DNA from: Chloroflexota bacterium
Lineage (GTDB): Bacteria > Chloroflexota > Dehalococcoidia > Tepidiformales > Tepidiformaceae
Direction: 5' to 3'
Assembly (NCBI GenBank): GCA_025350285.1
Contig: JANXYE010000323.1
Location: 1 to 14,686, forward strand
DNA length: 14,686 nt
The position numbers and the translations under genes are program-made. The notes beneath the pieces are model-generated. The model did not search any database. It had not been told where the DNA came from and saw nothing but the letters and a program-made list of their open reading frames with translations. Below, one piece after another: positions 6,936 through 14,639 of this stretch (position 1 is the stretch's first letter; each line of letters starts with the position of its first letter).

Positions 6936-8135
6936 ATGACCGATTGGGTAGCGGACGAGAAGCAGTACGTCTTTCAGAACTATGGACGGCAGCCGATCGT
7001 GCTGGAGCGTGGCGAAGGGACCCGCGTCTGGGACAGCGAGGGGAAGGAATACCTCGACTTCGTCGGCGGGCTTGCCGTGAACGTGCTTGGCCACGCCAGC
7101 CCGGTGGTGGCGGACGCACTGGCGGCCCAGTCCCGCGAGCTTATCCACACCTCGAACCTGTTCTACACGACTCCGATGATTCAGCTTGCGAAGCTGCTGG
7201 TCGAGAACAGCTGCCTGGACCGCGTGTTCTTTTGCAACTCCGGGACGGAAGCCATCGAAGCGTGCATCAAGCTCGCTCGCCGGTGGGGCTTCGATACGCG
7301 GGATGGCGCCTACGAAATCATCGCCACGGAGAACGGTTTCCACGGCCGAACGATTGGCGCGCTGGCCGCGACCGGCACGGCGCGCTACCGGGAGCCGTTC
7401 GAGCCCCTGCCGGCGGGCTTCCACCATGTGCCCTGGAACAGCATCGACGCGATCAAGGCAGCCACCAACGAAAAGACCGTGGCCGTGCTCATTGAGCCGA
7501 TCCAGGGTGAGGGTGGCGTCAACATGCCCGCCCCCGGCTACCTCCAGGGCATCCGCGAATGGTGCGACGAGAAGAAGCTGCTCCTCATCTTCGATGAGAT
7601 CCAGACTGGCATTGGCCGCACCGGGACGCTCTGGGCCTACGAGCAGGAGGGGGTCGAGCCGGACATCATGGCCCTCGCCAAGGGCCTCGCCGGCGGCGTG
7701 CCGATTGGCGCAATGCTCGCGCGCGAAGAGATCGCGAAGCACCTCGTCCCCGGCGACCACGGCACCACCTTTGGCGCCAACCCGCTCGCCACCGCGACCG
7801 GCTTCGCCACGCTGAGCCACATCATCGATACGAAGCTTCCAGCGCAGGCGGCACGCGCTTCCCAACGGCTCGTCGCCCGCTTGCGCTCGATCGAGGACCG
7901 CCTCCCGGACGTCACCGAAGTACGCGGCCGGGGCCTGCTGCTCGCGGTCCAGTTTTCTCGGGACTGCTCCGTCGAGGTTGTGGCGGCGGCGCGAATGCGG
8001 GGTTTGCTCGTTAACAACGTCCGGCCGAACGCGGTGCGCATGATGCCACCCTTGAACGTGTCCGACGATGAGATCGACCGCGCGTCGGACATCCTCGAAG
8101 ACGCGATCCGCTCCGTCCTCGCGCCCGCCAAATAG
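6936..8135 (+). CDS. argD: Acetylornithine aminotransferase
   Basis: ArgD is a PLP enzyme that turns N-acetylglutamate semialdehyde plus glutamate into N-acetylornithine, the step between ArgC and ArgJ. The 399-aa product is full length. It contains FVGGLAVNVLGH (42-53), FFCNSGTEAIEACIKLAR (98-115), the cofactor loop GFHGRT (134-139), IEPIQGEGG (186-194), the PLP-ring aspartate D220 in IFDEIQTGIGRTG and the Schiff-base lysine K249 in ALAKGLAGGVPIG. The fit is best to the ArgD/ornithine aminotransferase branch, and with argC/J/B alongside ArgD is the natural call; it could also serve lysine synthesis as succinyl-DAP aminotransferase. ATG at 6936 has GGGG at 6925-6928 as ribosome binding site, 7 bases before. 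The gene lies 58 bases after ppk. Confidence 0.94.
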   Translation: MTDWVADEKQYVFQNYGRQPIVLERGEGTRVWDSEGKEYLDFVGGLAVNVLGHASPVVADALAAQSRELIHTSNLFYTTPMIQLAKLLVENSCLDRVFFCNSGTEAIEACIKLARRWGFDTRDGAYEIIATENGFHGRTIGALAATGTARYREPFEPLPAGFHHVPWNSIDAIKAATNEKTVAVLIEPIQGEGGVNMPAPGYLQGIREWCDEKKLLLIFDEIQTGIGRTGTLWAYEQEGVEPDIMALAKGLAGGVPIGAMLAREEIAKHLVPGDHGTTFGANPLATATGFATLSHIIDTKLPAQAARASQRLVARLRSIEDRLPDVTEVRGRGLLLAVQFSRDCSVEVVAAARMRGLLVNNVRPNAVRMMPPLNVSDDEIDRASDILEDAIRSVLAPAK

Positions 8136-8153
8136 AGCCCGGGAGAACCGACC

Positions 8154-8534
8154 ATGGCCTACGTCCTGATTCTTGTCACGCTCGGCGGGCTGTTGGTCAC
8201 CTGGCTCGGCTTCGCCGGGCTGACCGGTCAACTCCGGCGCAACTTTTGGGCTGGCATCCGAACCGAGTTTTCGTTGCGAAACGACGACAATTGGACCGCG
8301 GTCCACCGCGCCGCCGGGCCGATCATCATGTTCGGTGGCGTACTCGTGGCCGCGCTCGGGCTCGCCTTCGTGCCGTTCGCGCTCGCCGGTAAACTCGGAC
8401 TGATGCTCCAGGTTGTCGTCGCTGGCGCGGGTGTAGGTCTCCTCCTGGGCACGGTGTTCGCTGGCTGGTTCGCGGCGACGTCGTTCGCTGCCGCCCGCGA
8501 CACGGCCACCCTGAAGCCGCGTAAGGAAGACTGA
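8154..8534 (+). CDS. SdpI-family membrane protein
   Basis: This 126-aa protein has three hydrophobic segments (about residues 2-23, 54-78 and 82-110). Between the first two lies WAGIRTEFSLRNDDNWTAVHR (32-52), which carries the pattern of the SdpI family: Gly-x-Arg-Thr followed by Trp and His-Arg (G34, R36, T37, W47, H51, R52). SdpI of Bacillus subtilis gives immunity to the SdpC toxin; most relatives elsewhere have no known function, and no sdpC or sdpR partner is visible here. ATG at 8154 has a good ribosome binding site, GGGAG at 8141-8145. It starts 18 bases after argD and is probably cotranscribed. It ends 15 bases before the stop of the convergent gene. Confidence 0.7.
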   Translation: MAYVLILVTLGGLLVTWLGFAGLTGQLRRNFWAGIRTEFSLRNDDNWTAVHRAAGPIIMFGGVLVAALGLAFVPFALAGKLGLMLQVVVAGAGVGLLLGTVFAGWFAATSFAAARDTATLKPRKED

Positions 8535-8551
8535 ACCGCCCGAGCCCGGTT
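8534..8551. terminator. Possible small hairpin between convergent genes
   Basis: AACCG (8534-8538) and CGGTT (8547-8551) can pair around an 8-base loop, exactly between the convergent stop codons. The 5-bp stem is short and lacks a U-run on either strand, so termination activity is doubtful. Confidence 0.2.
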
Positions 8552-10103
8552 AGATCAGCCGGACAGTGCCCGCCGCGCCGTCCACTTCCACGAGCGCGCC
8601 GTCAGGAATCCTCACGGTCGCGTTTTGCGCTCCGGTAACGGCCGGTATGGCGTATTCGCGGGCGGCAATCGCGGCGTGGCTCAAAACCCCGCCCGCGTCA
8701 GTCACAACGGCCGCGGCCAGGCCGAACAGGGGCGTCCACGGTGGGGCCGTGAACGGGCAGATGAGCACCTCGCCCTCGGCGAAGCGCATGGCGTCGTCAA
8801 GGTCGAGGATGACGCGCGCGACACCGCGTGCGATGCCCCGGCTGGCCCCAACGCCCCGCACAATCCCGGCTTCCTCCGATGCCTCGAGCCCGAGTCCGAA
8901 CATCTGGCTGAGCATTGGGATTCGGTCGAGACCCGGTGGCGGCGGCGCCCCGAGGAAGCGGGGAGGCGTGAGTTTCGCCCAGCGCGCGACGGCGGCTCGC
9001 CGCGCCTCCACCGTCTGCGCCAGGTCGTCGATCACCGCGCCACCGCCCAGTGTCTCCAGTTCCCGGAACCCGAGGTGAAACACGTCCTCAGCGCTGGCCA
9101 ACGTGCCATCCGCCGCGAACCGCTGTCCCAACGTGAGGGCGGGGAAGCGAAGGGCGTGGTTAGCTCCCAGCTGCCACAGCGCCCGCTCCTCAATGACGGC
9201 AACGTAGTCCCTCGAAGCCACGAGGAGCATGCCCAGCTTCTCTCGGTCTTCGTCGCTGGTGAGATCCCGGAGGCTCGTCCCGAGGAGTTCCTCCCGGTCT
9301 GCCGAGGCCCGGGCCTGGGCGCCCGCGAAGCGGCCACGGTCTTGCCCAAGGATCGCCGCGATCATGCCCAGCGGTACGGACCGGTCCTCCTCCCACGATG
9401 GACGGTGGAATTCGAACCATGTTTGGTTCCCTCGCCCGTATTCGTGCAGGTACTCGCGGAAGCGGCGCTCGAACTGGGCGCCCCCCTCCAGCGTGGCGAC
9501 GGCGTCGAAGCGCCCTTCCCGGAGCGCCGCACCGACCTCGGGGAGGCTCGCCGCCAGGGTGGCCAACTCCACGAGCCCGCTGCCCGTCGCGGCGGTCTCG
9601 TTTTCGAAGCCCTGCAGCAGCGTCACCGCGCGCAAGTCGCCATCTTCTCCGAACCGCTTGCGGCAGAAGCTCATCAGGTGTTGGGCGGGCATGCTCAAGG
9701 GGCCGACGGGAGACATCGTGTAGGCGAACGCGACGGCCGAGTCGCGGATCGTCTCGTCGAAGGCGTTCAGCAGTTCCACCGGGCTTAGCCCTGAGTAATC
9801 GGCGTCCAGCAGGCGGTTCACGATAGCTCGTACGCGCGGGAGGTAGAACTCCCGCCACGCCTCTCCGGGGTCTGCCTGAGGCGCCGTTTCGAGGTTCGGG
9901 GTCTGAGCCCCGGCGCCGAACCCGATGTACCCGTACCCGTTCACGACGGTCATTCGGGAACCGGTGCCCGGCCCCATCCAACGGTCCATCACCTCGGCCA
10001 CCAGTCGCGGGATCGGCCGTGGGATGTGCAGCCCGTCGCGCATCCAGGTCACCGGCGGCAGATGGGCGGGGAGTTCAAACGTATCGCTCGGGGCGTCCTG
10101 CAT
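8550..10103 (-). CDS. PEP-utilising protein with phospho-histidine swivel domain, no ATP-grasp domain
   Basis: The last 90 or so residues are a PEP-utiliser mobile domain. CPFTAPPWTPLFGLAAAVV is followed by TDAGGVLSHAAIAAREYAIPAV, with H476 as the expected phosphorylated histidine. This is the swivelling His domain of PEP synthase, pyruvate phosphate dikinase and rifampin phosphotransferase. The preceding 400 or so residues resemble, in overall layout, the middle domain of rifampin-phosphotransferase-like proteins, opening with VTWMRDGLHIPRPIPRLV. The N-terminal ATP-grasp domain that normally charges the histidine is absent, as is a C-terminal PEP-binding TIM barrel. In phenylphosphate synthase of Thauera these parts are separate subunits, so a partner encoded elsewhere is possible. 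ATG at 10103 is chosen (517 aa); a TTG at 10181 would overlap the upstream gene. It follows the hydrolase gene by 43 bases. The substrate is unknown. Confidence 0.75.
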   Translation of the reverse strand: MQDAPSDTFELPAHLPPVTWMRDGLHIPRPIPRLVAEVMDRWMGPGTGSRMTVVNGYGYIGFGAGAQTPNLETAPQADPGEAWREFYLPRVRAIVNRLLDADYSGLSPVELLNAFDETIRDSAVAFAYTMSPVGPLSMPAQHLMSFCRKRFGEDGDLRAVTLLQGFENETAATGSGLVELATLAASLPEVGAALREGRFDAVATLEGGAQFERRFREYLHEYGRGNQTWFEFHRPSWEEDRSVPLGMIAAILGQDRGRFAGAQARASADREELLGTSLRDLTSDEDREKLGMLLVASRDYVAVIEERALWQLGANHALRFPALTLGQRFAADGTLASAEDVFHLGFRELETLGGGAVIDDLAQTVEARRAAVARWAKLTPPRFLGAPPPPGLDRIPMLSQMFGLGLEASEEAGIVRGVGASRGIARGVARVILDLDDAMRFAEGEVLICPFTAPPWTPLFGLAAAVVTDAGGVLSHAAIAAREYAIPAVTGAQNATVRIPDGALVEVDGAAGTVRLI

Positions 10104-10146
10104 TCGGCTGCTCGTTAACGTTTCAGGGAGCCTAGCAGGGACACCG

Positions 10147-10932
10147 TCAGCGGGGAACCACAACCGCGAGGGCGCGCTCAATCGCGGTGGCGACGGGCCC
10201 GGGCCGGGTCACCGGGGCCTCGTGGCCGCCATCGATCAGTTCAAAGTGGGCGACGGCCTGCTCGAAGGGCTGGACGACGGTGACTGGCACCGTGCGGTCG
10301 TCGCGTGCCTGGAGAATCGTCACGCGCCGCGCGACGGACGCATCCCTCAGCAACGCTGGGCCAGCACCAGAGCGGATGACTCGTTCCAAGGACCCGGAAT
10401 ACGACGCCCAGGTGTGCTCCAGCCCGTCACGAACGACCTGTTTCGGTAGGCTCCGCGCGAACAGCGGGAGGAGCTTTCTGAGCACCGGCCGGAGCAGTGA
10501 CAGCGTTTCGCAGAGAGCACGCGAGTTGCGGTGGGCCTCCACGAGCAACCCCTGGAGCGCGAGGCCCCCGCCCGTGGCGCCGCGGCCGCGGGTGGCCGGG
10601 AAAACGGCGGGACTGACCAGGACCCCGGCCGCGATGCCAGCATTGCGGCGCAGCACTTCGAGCGCGACGACGCCGCCCATCGAGTGGCCAACGACGGCCA
10701 GGGGTCGTTCGGCCGCTATCACCGGCTCGAGCGCGGCCATGTGTTCGTCGAGGTCGTACCGTCCCGGCGGTTTGGGCGACCGTCCGAAGCCGAGAAGGTC
10801 CGGGATGATGCAACCCAAGCCCTGAAGGCGGTCCGCCACGGGCAGCCAACTCGCGTGCGAGCCACCGAGCCCGTGCAGGAAGAGGACGGGTGGACCATCG
10901 CCGGTCCGGGCTACGAAGAGCGGGTTTGTCAC
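10147..10932 (-). CDS. Alpha/beta-hydrolase-fold protein
   Basis: This 261-aa hydrolase has all fold landmarks. They are the oxyanion strand-loop VLFLHGLGGSHASW (17-29), the nucleophile elbow VGHSMGG (81-87) with S84, the acid D212 in ARDDRTVP, and H237 in DGGHEAP. The segment DLLGFGRSPKPPGRYDLDEH (45-64) is like that of esterases, epoxide hydrolases and C-C hydrolases of this group. A lid region lies at about 118-185. The substrate cannot be assigned. The GTG at 10932 is chosen because homology begins just after it; a GTG at 11025 in the same frame would overlap the dxr start and adds an unlikely N-terminus. No ribosome binding site is visible. It is divergent from dxr and lies upstream of the PEP-utilising gene. 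Confidence 0.82.
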   Translation of the reverse strand: MTNPLFVARTGDGPPVLFLHGLGGSHASWLPVADRLQGLGCIIPDLLGFGRSPKPPGRYDLDEHMAALEPVIAAERPLAVVGHSMGGVVALEVLRRNAGIAAGVLVSPAVFPATRGRGATGGGLALQGLLVEAHRNSRALCETLSLLRPVLRKLLPLFARSLPKQVVRDGLEHTWASYSGSLERVIRSGAGPALLRDASVARRVTILQARDDRTVPVTVVQPFEQAVAHFELIDGGHEAPVTRPGPVATAIERALAVVVPR

Positions 10933-11006
10933 ATGTCGATCGTCGCCGCTGAGCCGGCGCGCGGCAAGGTAAGGGGCCTTGCCAGCGCCCCCGGCCCCTG
11001 TTGGGT

Positions 11007-11012
11007 TAAGAT
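11007..11012 (+). promoter_or_regulatory. -10-like box just before dxr
   Basis: TAAGAT lies 3 bases before the GTG at 11016 and 6 before the GTG at 11019. With a normal -10 to start distance, transcription would begin at about the start codon, suggesting a leaderless mRNA. No good -35 is found at 16-18 bases. Confidence 0.3.
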
Positions 11013-11015
11013 GTT

Positions 11016-12170
11016 GTGGTGACACAACCGCTCCGCATCGCGGTCCTCGGCTCTACCGGTTCCATCGGCCAACAGACCCTCGACGTGATCCGCCAGCTGC
11101 CCGAGCGGTTCCAGGTGGTCGCACTCGCCGCTGGGACGCGGACGCACGAACTCGCGAAGCAGGTGGCCGAATTCAGACCGCGCTACGCGGTCGCTGAGCG
11201 GCGGACGGCCGAGCTTGATGACGCGCTGACTGCGAATGGGACTCGCTGGTGCGACATGGACGAGATGGCCGTCGCCCCGGACGTAGACCTGTTGCTCGTT
11301 GGGACGGCGGGCGCCGCCGGGCTAACGCCCACGATTCGCGCACTGGAGTTGGGCCGGCCGGTAGCCATCGCCAACAAAGAGGTGCTGGTGATGGCCGGGC
11401 ATCTTGTACGCCGGGCACTGGTGGCCGGCGGCGGTAGCCTGCGGCCCGTCGATTCCGAACACTCCGCCATCTGGCAGTGTCTTTGGGGCGAAGAGAGTCA
11501 CGAAATTCGGCGCATCATCCTCACCGCCAGCGGCGGCGCTTTTCGTGATTATGACGAGTCGCAACTTGATACGGTCACCCCTGAACAGGCACTCAACCAC
11601 CCCACCTGGAAGATGGGCGCGAAGATCACCGTCGATAGCGCCAGCCTGATGAACAAGGGCATGGAGACGATAGAAGCGATGTGGCTCTTCGACGTGCCGA
11701 TGGAGAAAGTAGACGTCGTGCTCCATCGCGAGTCTATCGTGCATTCCCTGGTTGAATTCAGCGACGGCAGCATCAAGGCCCAGCTCGGAGTGCCGGATAT
11801 GCGCCTGCCCATCCAGTGTGCGCTCGCCTACCCGGAACGCATGCCGCTGCCCCCGGCGCCGCCGCTCGACCTGGCCGCGGTCGGCTCCCTCCACTTCGGC
11901 AGGCCAGACATCTCCCGCTTTCCCTGCCTGCGCCTCGCGATGGAATCGGGCGCCGAGGGCGGCACCTATCCCGCGGTCATGGCCGCCGCCGACGAAGTTG
12001 CCGTGGCCCGCTTTCTCGCCGGAGAGATCCGCTTTACGGCCATCCCGGCCATCATCGAACAGACGCTGGACCGGCACGAATCGACAGCTGATCCAGACCT
12101 CGAAGCCGTCCTCGCCGCCGATGCCTGGGCGCGCCGTGTGGCGACATCCATTCCCGCGGGAGCTGCCTGA
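11016..12170 (+). CDS. dxr: 1-deoxy-D-xylulose 5-phosphate reductoisomerase
   Basis: Dxr (IspC) makes 2-C-methyl-D-erythritol 4-phosphate from DXP using NADPH, the first committed step of the MEP isoprenoid pathway. The 384-aa product is near the family length. It has the NADPH loop IAVLGSTGSIGQQTLDVI (8-25), ANKEVLVMAG (119-128) and the metal ligands D146 and E148 in PVDSEHSAIWQCL. E217 in SLMNKGMETIEA matches E. coli E231. TASGGAFRD (170-178) and HPTWKMGAKITVDSAS (195-210) are family hallmarks. Two tandem GTG codons (11016, 11019) are possible starts, and neither has a Shine-Dalgarno. The stop TGA overlaps the ATG of the protease gene by one base, so the two are translationally coupled. Confidence 0.96.
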   Translation: MVTQPLRIAVLGSTGSIGQQTLDVIRQLPERFQVVALAAGTRTHELAKQVAEFRPRYAVAERRTAELDDALTANGTRWCDMDEMAVAPDVDLLLVGTAGAAGLTPTIRALELGRPVAIANKEVLVMAGHLVRRALVAGGGSLRPVDSEHSAIWQCLWGEESHEIRRIILTASGGAFRDYDESQLDTVTPEQALNHPTWKMGAKITVDSASLMNKGMETIEAMWLFDVPMEKVDVVLHRESIVHSLVEFSDGSIKAQLGVPDMRLPIQCALAYPERMPLPPAPPLDLAAVGSLHFGRPDISRFPCLRLAMESGAEGGTYPAVMAAADEVAVARFLAGEIRFTAIPAIIEQTLDRHESTADPDLEAVLAADAWARRVATSIPAGAA

Positions 12171-13360
12171 TGCTATTCCTCGCCGCGTTCGACCCCGCCG
12201 CAATCCTGCTTTCCGCGCTGCCGTTTGCGGTGCTCCTGGTGGGCCTCGTCGTGTTCCACGAATTCGGGCATTTCCTCGCGGCGAAGGCGTTCAACATCAA
12301 GGTCCTGGAGTTCGGCATCGGCTTCCCGCCGCGGATTAAGGGCCTCTCCTTCCGCAAAGGCGAGACGGAATACACGCTGAACTGGCTGCCGATCGGCGGC
12401 TTCGTCCGCCTCGTGGGCGAAGAAGACCCGACAGAGCCGCGGTCCCTCGCCGCCGCCGCGCGCTGGAAGCGGCTGGTCGTGATGTTCGCCGGCGTTTTCA
12501 TGAACCTGGTCCTCGCCATCGTGTTCATGACCCTCAGCTTCATGATCCCGCGGGAACGCTCGCTCTCTCTGGCGCAGGTCGTGCAGGTCGCACAAGGTTC
12601 GCCAGCGGCGACCGCCGAAGTGAGCGGCGAGATGCGCGACGGGAGCCAGCCAAAGCAGGGCCTTCAGCCCGGCGACACCGTGCTCGAGGTCGAAGGCCGC
12701 GACATCAAGAATACGAGCGAACTCATCTTCGCGAACCGCTTGAACCTCGGTGAAACGCAGACCTGGAAGGTCAATCGCGGCGGGTCCACCCTCACGGCGA
12801 AGGTATACGCGCGTTGGCACCCGCCGGCCGGCGAAGGCCCAACCGGCATCCGGGTCGGTGCGCCGGGCAGCTGCTCCGATGTCGATGAGAAGGGCAATCC
12901 CAAAAACTGCACCCTCCTCTATCCATACACGGAGGATGTCTCCTACCCGCTCTGGGAGGCGGCGCCGAAGGGCATCGGCTCGCTCGTCGATAGCCTCGTG
13001 CTCGCTAAGAACGAGATCCAGGTGCGGCTTGGCGGCGGCGGCGGTGCGGGGGCGGACGGTCCGGCGTTCCAGGGTCCGGTTGGCATTGCCGCTGTCACGG
13101 GCGACATCATCGACAAGGCTGGCTGGCGCTCGCTCATCGAACTCGCCGCGCTCCTGAGCCTCAACCTGGCGATCTTCAACGTCCTCCCCTTCCCGATGCT
13201 CGATGGCGGACGGATCCTCTTCGTACTCATCGAAATCGCCCGCGGGGGCCGTCGTATCGCACCCGAGAAGGAGGCGCTGGTGCACTTCGCTGGCTTCGTC
13301 CTCCTCATGGGTAGCGTCTTACTCATGACGTTCTTCGATATCCGGCGAATCGTCTCGTAG
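12170..13360 (+). CDS. rseP: Site-2 intramembrane metalloprotease (RseP/RasP type)
   Basis: This is a zinc protease of the membrane that cuts anti-sigma factors and remnant signal peptides. The 396-aa protein has the first helix with the zinc site H30-E31-F32-G33-H34, a GFVRLVGE segment (77-84), helix 2 (about 103-126) and one PDZ domain (about 135-215, with LQPGDTVLEVEGRDI). The third conserved motif, NVLPFPMLDGGR with zinc ligand D345, follows, then a last helix near 371-390. One PDZ domain instead of the two in E. coli RseP fits the RasP/MmpA-like size. Between PDZ and helix 3 there is an extracytoplasmic insert with C235 and C247, followed by a Gly-rich linker (288-295). ATG at 12170 has GGGAG at 12158-12162. 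Its target here is unknown; no anti-sigma gene is in the window. Confidence 0.93.
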   Translation: MLFLAAFDPAAILLSALPFAVLLVGLVVFHEFGHFLAAKAFNIKVLEFGIGFPPRIKGLSFRKGETEYTLNWLPIGGFVRLVGEEDPTEPRSLAAAARWKRLVVMFAGVFMNLVLAIVFMTLSFMIPRERSLSLAQVVQVAQGSPAATAEVSGEMRDGSQPKQGLQPGDTVLEVEGRDIKNTSELIFANRLNLGETQTWKVNRGGSTLTAKVYARWHPPAGEGPTGIRVGAPGSCSDVDEKGNPKNCTLLYPYTEDVSYPLWEAAPKGIGSLVDSLVLAKNEIQVRLGGGGGAGADGPAFQGPVGIAAVTGDIIDKAGWRSLIELAALLSLNLAIFNVLPFPMLDGGRILFVLIEIARGGRRIAPEKEALVHFAGFVLLMGSVLLMTFFDIRRIVS

Positions 13361-13371
13361 GCGGCCCGGCG

Positions 13372-13662
13372 ATGTACACGGTCATCTTTCTCGGCGGATT
13401 CCTCCTGGGGTGGTTGTTGTGCGCTTACCTTCCCTGGCTGGGGGCCGCCGTCGCGACGCACGGACGGGCGGGAATGGGAATGCTGGCTCTCTGCCTGTTC
13501 GCCGGCGTCGTGTGCGCCGCGGCGGTCCCGGTGCTCGGCGTCGATGGCGGCCTCGGGCTCGGACTGAGCTTCCCGATGGCGGCCGCCGTATCAGCGGCAT
13601 TACTCTCCGTGCGCCGCTTGACCGCCGCCCCGCGACAACCCCCTGGTGAACCGACGAACTGA
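13372..13662 (+). CDS. Hypothetical small membrane protein
   Basis: This 96-aa product has three hydrophobic stretches (about residues 3-28, 36-54 and 59-79) and a charged, Pro-rich C-tail ending PRQPPGEPTN. Codon usage looks like that of its neighbours, and it fits between rseP (11 bases before) and the TIM-barrel gene (9 bases after), so it is probably a real gene in the same operon. I do not recognise a family. The start ATG at 13372 lacks a strong ribosome binding site, so it may depend on coupling with rseP. Confidence 0.6.
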   Translation: MYTVIFLGGFLLGWLLCAYLPWLGAAVATHGRAGMGMLALCLFAGVVCAAAVPVLGVDGGLGLGLSFPMAAAVSAALLSVRRLTAAPRQPPGEPTN

Positions 13663-13671
13663 GGACGCCTG

Positions 13672-14595
13672 ATGCCCAAGCCGCTCGCCCTTTCGACCAT
13701 GTACGCCCAGCAAGATCGCTTCGAAAACGGCGCCGCGTTCGCCCGCTATGCCGCCGAGGCGGGCTACGACGGGATAGAGATCAGCCACTCGACGCGGGCT
13801 GAGAAGTTCGAGGCCGTCATCGCGGACGGCGCCCTGCCCGTCACGTCCGTCCACCAGCCGGCGCCGTGGGCGAAGCATTCCGACGGGCGGAGCAACACGA
13901 AACTGAACCTCGCCTCGACGGACGAAGCCGAGCGCCGGGCCGCCGTTGGTTTCGCCGTCGAGAGCATCCGCTGGGCCGGCCGCATCGGCGCGAAACGGAG
14001 CATCTGTCACCTGGGCGCGGTCGGAGACGTTGGCGAACAGTACGACGAAGAGCAGCGGATGCGGCGGATGTTTGACGCGGGCCAGGCGGCCCTACCGGAG
14101 TTCGCGGAACGCCGCGCGGCGGCACAGGCGCGCCGGGCGGTGGGGGCCGAGGCAGCCGTAGTTGCTGCCCGTCGCTCGCTCCTCGAACTGGTCGCCGCGG
14201 CCGGACCTTTTGGGATAACGATAGGGTTGGAGAACCGCTACCACTTTCACGAACTGCCCCATCCACGGGAGTACGACGTCATTCTTGACGGGCTCTCGCT
14301 GGAACAGGCCGGTTACTGGCACGATACGGGCCATGCGGAGGTCCTCCACCGCCTGGGCTTCATCGACCGGCATGAGTGGCTCGACCACAACGGTTCCCGT
14401 TGCGTCGGCGCTCACTTGCACGATGTGCTGGGGATCGGTGACCACCGCGCCCCCGGCGACGGCGACGTGGACTGGGCCTACATCGTTGCCGGGGTGAAGC
14501 GTTTGCCGTCCTACACCCTCGAAATCAACCAGCATCAACCGGATGACGCCGTGCGGGGCGCTATCGGCTTTCTCCAGGGCGTTGGCCTTCGCTAA
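13672..14595 (+). CDS. Xylose-isomerase-like TIM-barrel protein (AP endonuclease family 2)
   Basis: This 307-aa protein has the residues of a metal-binding sugar-isomerase/endonuclease-IV barrel in order: E36 (GYDGIEIS), H61 (SVHQPAP), H113 (ICHLGAV), E187 (IGLENRY), D218 and H221 (YWHDTGHAE), H248/H250 (GAHLHDV) and E284 (TLEINQ). These suggest a two- or three-metal site for an isomerase, epimerase or DNA AP endonuclease; the fold cannot decide between them. An Ala/Arg-rich helical stretch (about 138-178) connects the middle strands. ATG at 13672 has GAGG at 13661-13664 as ribosome binding site, overlapping the stop of the preceding gene. It is the last complete gene of the dxr-rseP run. Confidence 0.8.
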   Translation: MPKPLALSTMYAQQDRFENGAAFARYAAEAGYDGIEISHSTRAEKFEAVIADGALPVTSVHQPAPWAKHSDGRSNTKLNLASTDEAERRAAVGFAVESIRWAGRIGAKRSICHLGAVGDVGEQYDEEQRMRRMFDAGQAALPEFAERRAAAQARRAVGAEAAVVAARRSLLELVAAAGPFGITIGLENRYHFHELPHPREYDVILDGLSLEQAGYWHDTGHAEVLHRLGFIDRHEWLDHNGSRCVGAHLHDVLGIGDHRAPGDGDVDWAYIVAGVKRLPSYTLEINQHQPDDAVRGAIGFLQGVGLR

Positions 14596-14639
14596 ACGCG
14601 CTCGGCGACCGTGACCGCACACCGCGCTAGCATGACCTG
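14596..14639 (+). promoter_or_regulatory. Candidate promoter of the last, truncated gene
   Basis: TAGCAT (14628-14633) fits a -10 box and lies 6 bases before the ATG at 14640, which would give a leaderless mRNA. No convincing -35 lies 16-18 bases upstream. Arms GCTA..CGCG (14591-14600) and CGCG.TAGC (14623-14631) could form an imperfect stem that covers the -10 box. Confidence 0.25.

Noticed and set aside
6870..8306. 478-aa minus-strand open frame opposite argD
   Set aside because: Antisense of a clear ArgD; its composition mirrors the third-codon GC of argD.
8625..9788. 387-aa plus-strand open frame opposite the PEP-utilising gene
   Set aside because: No motif, and the minus strand carries the intact His swivel domain.
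10104..10181. TTG start at 10181 for the PEP-utilising protein
   Set aside because: It would overlap the upstream hydrolase gene by 35 bases; the ATG at 10103 is just before the first domain-like sequence.
10933..11025. GTG start at 11025 for the alpha/beta hydrolase
   Set aside because: It would overlap the dxr start, and the added residues are unlike the family; GTG at 10932 fits better.
12173..13285. 370-aa minus-strand open frame opposite rseP
   Set aside because: Antisense shadow; RseP motifs are intact on the plus strand.
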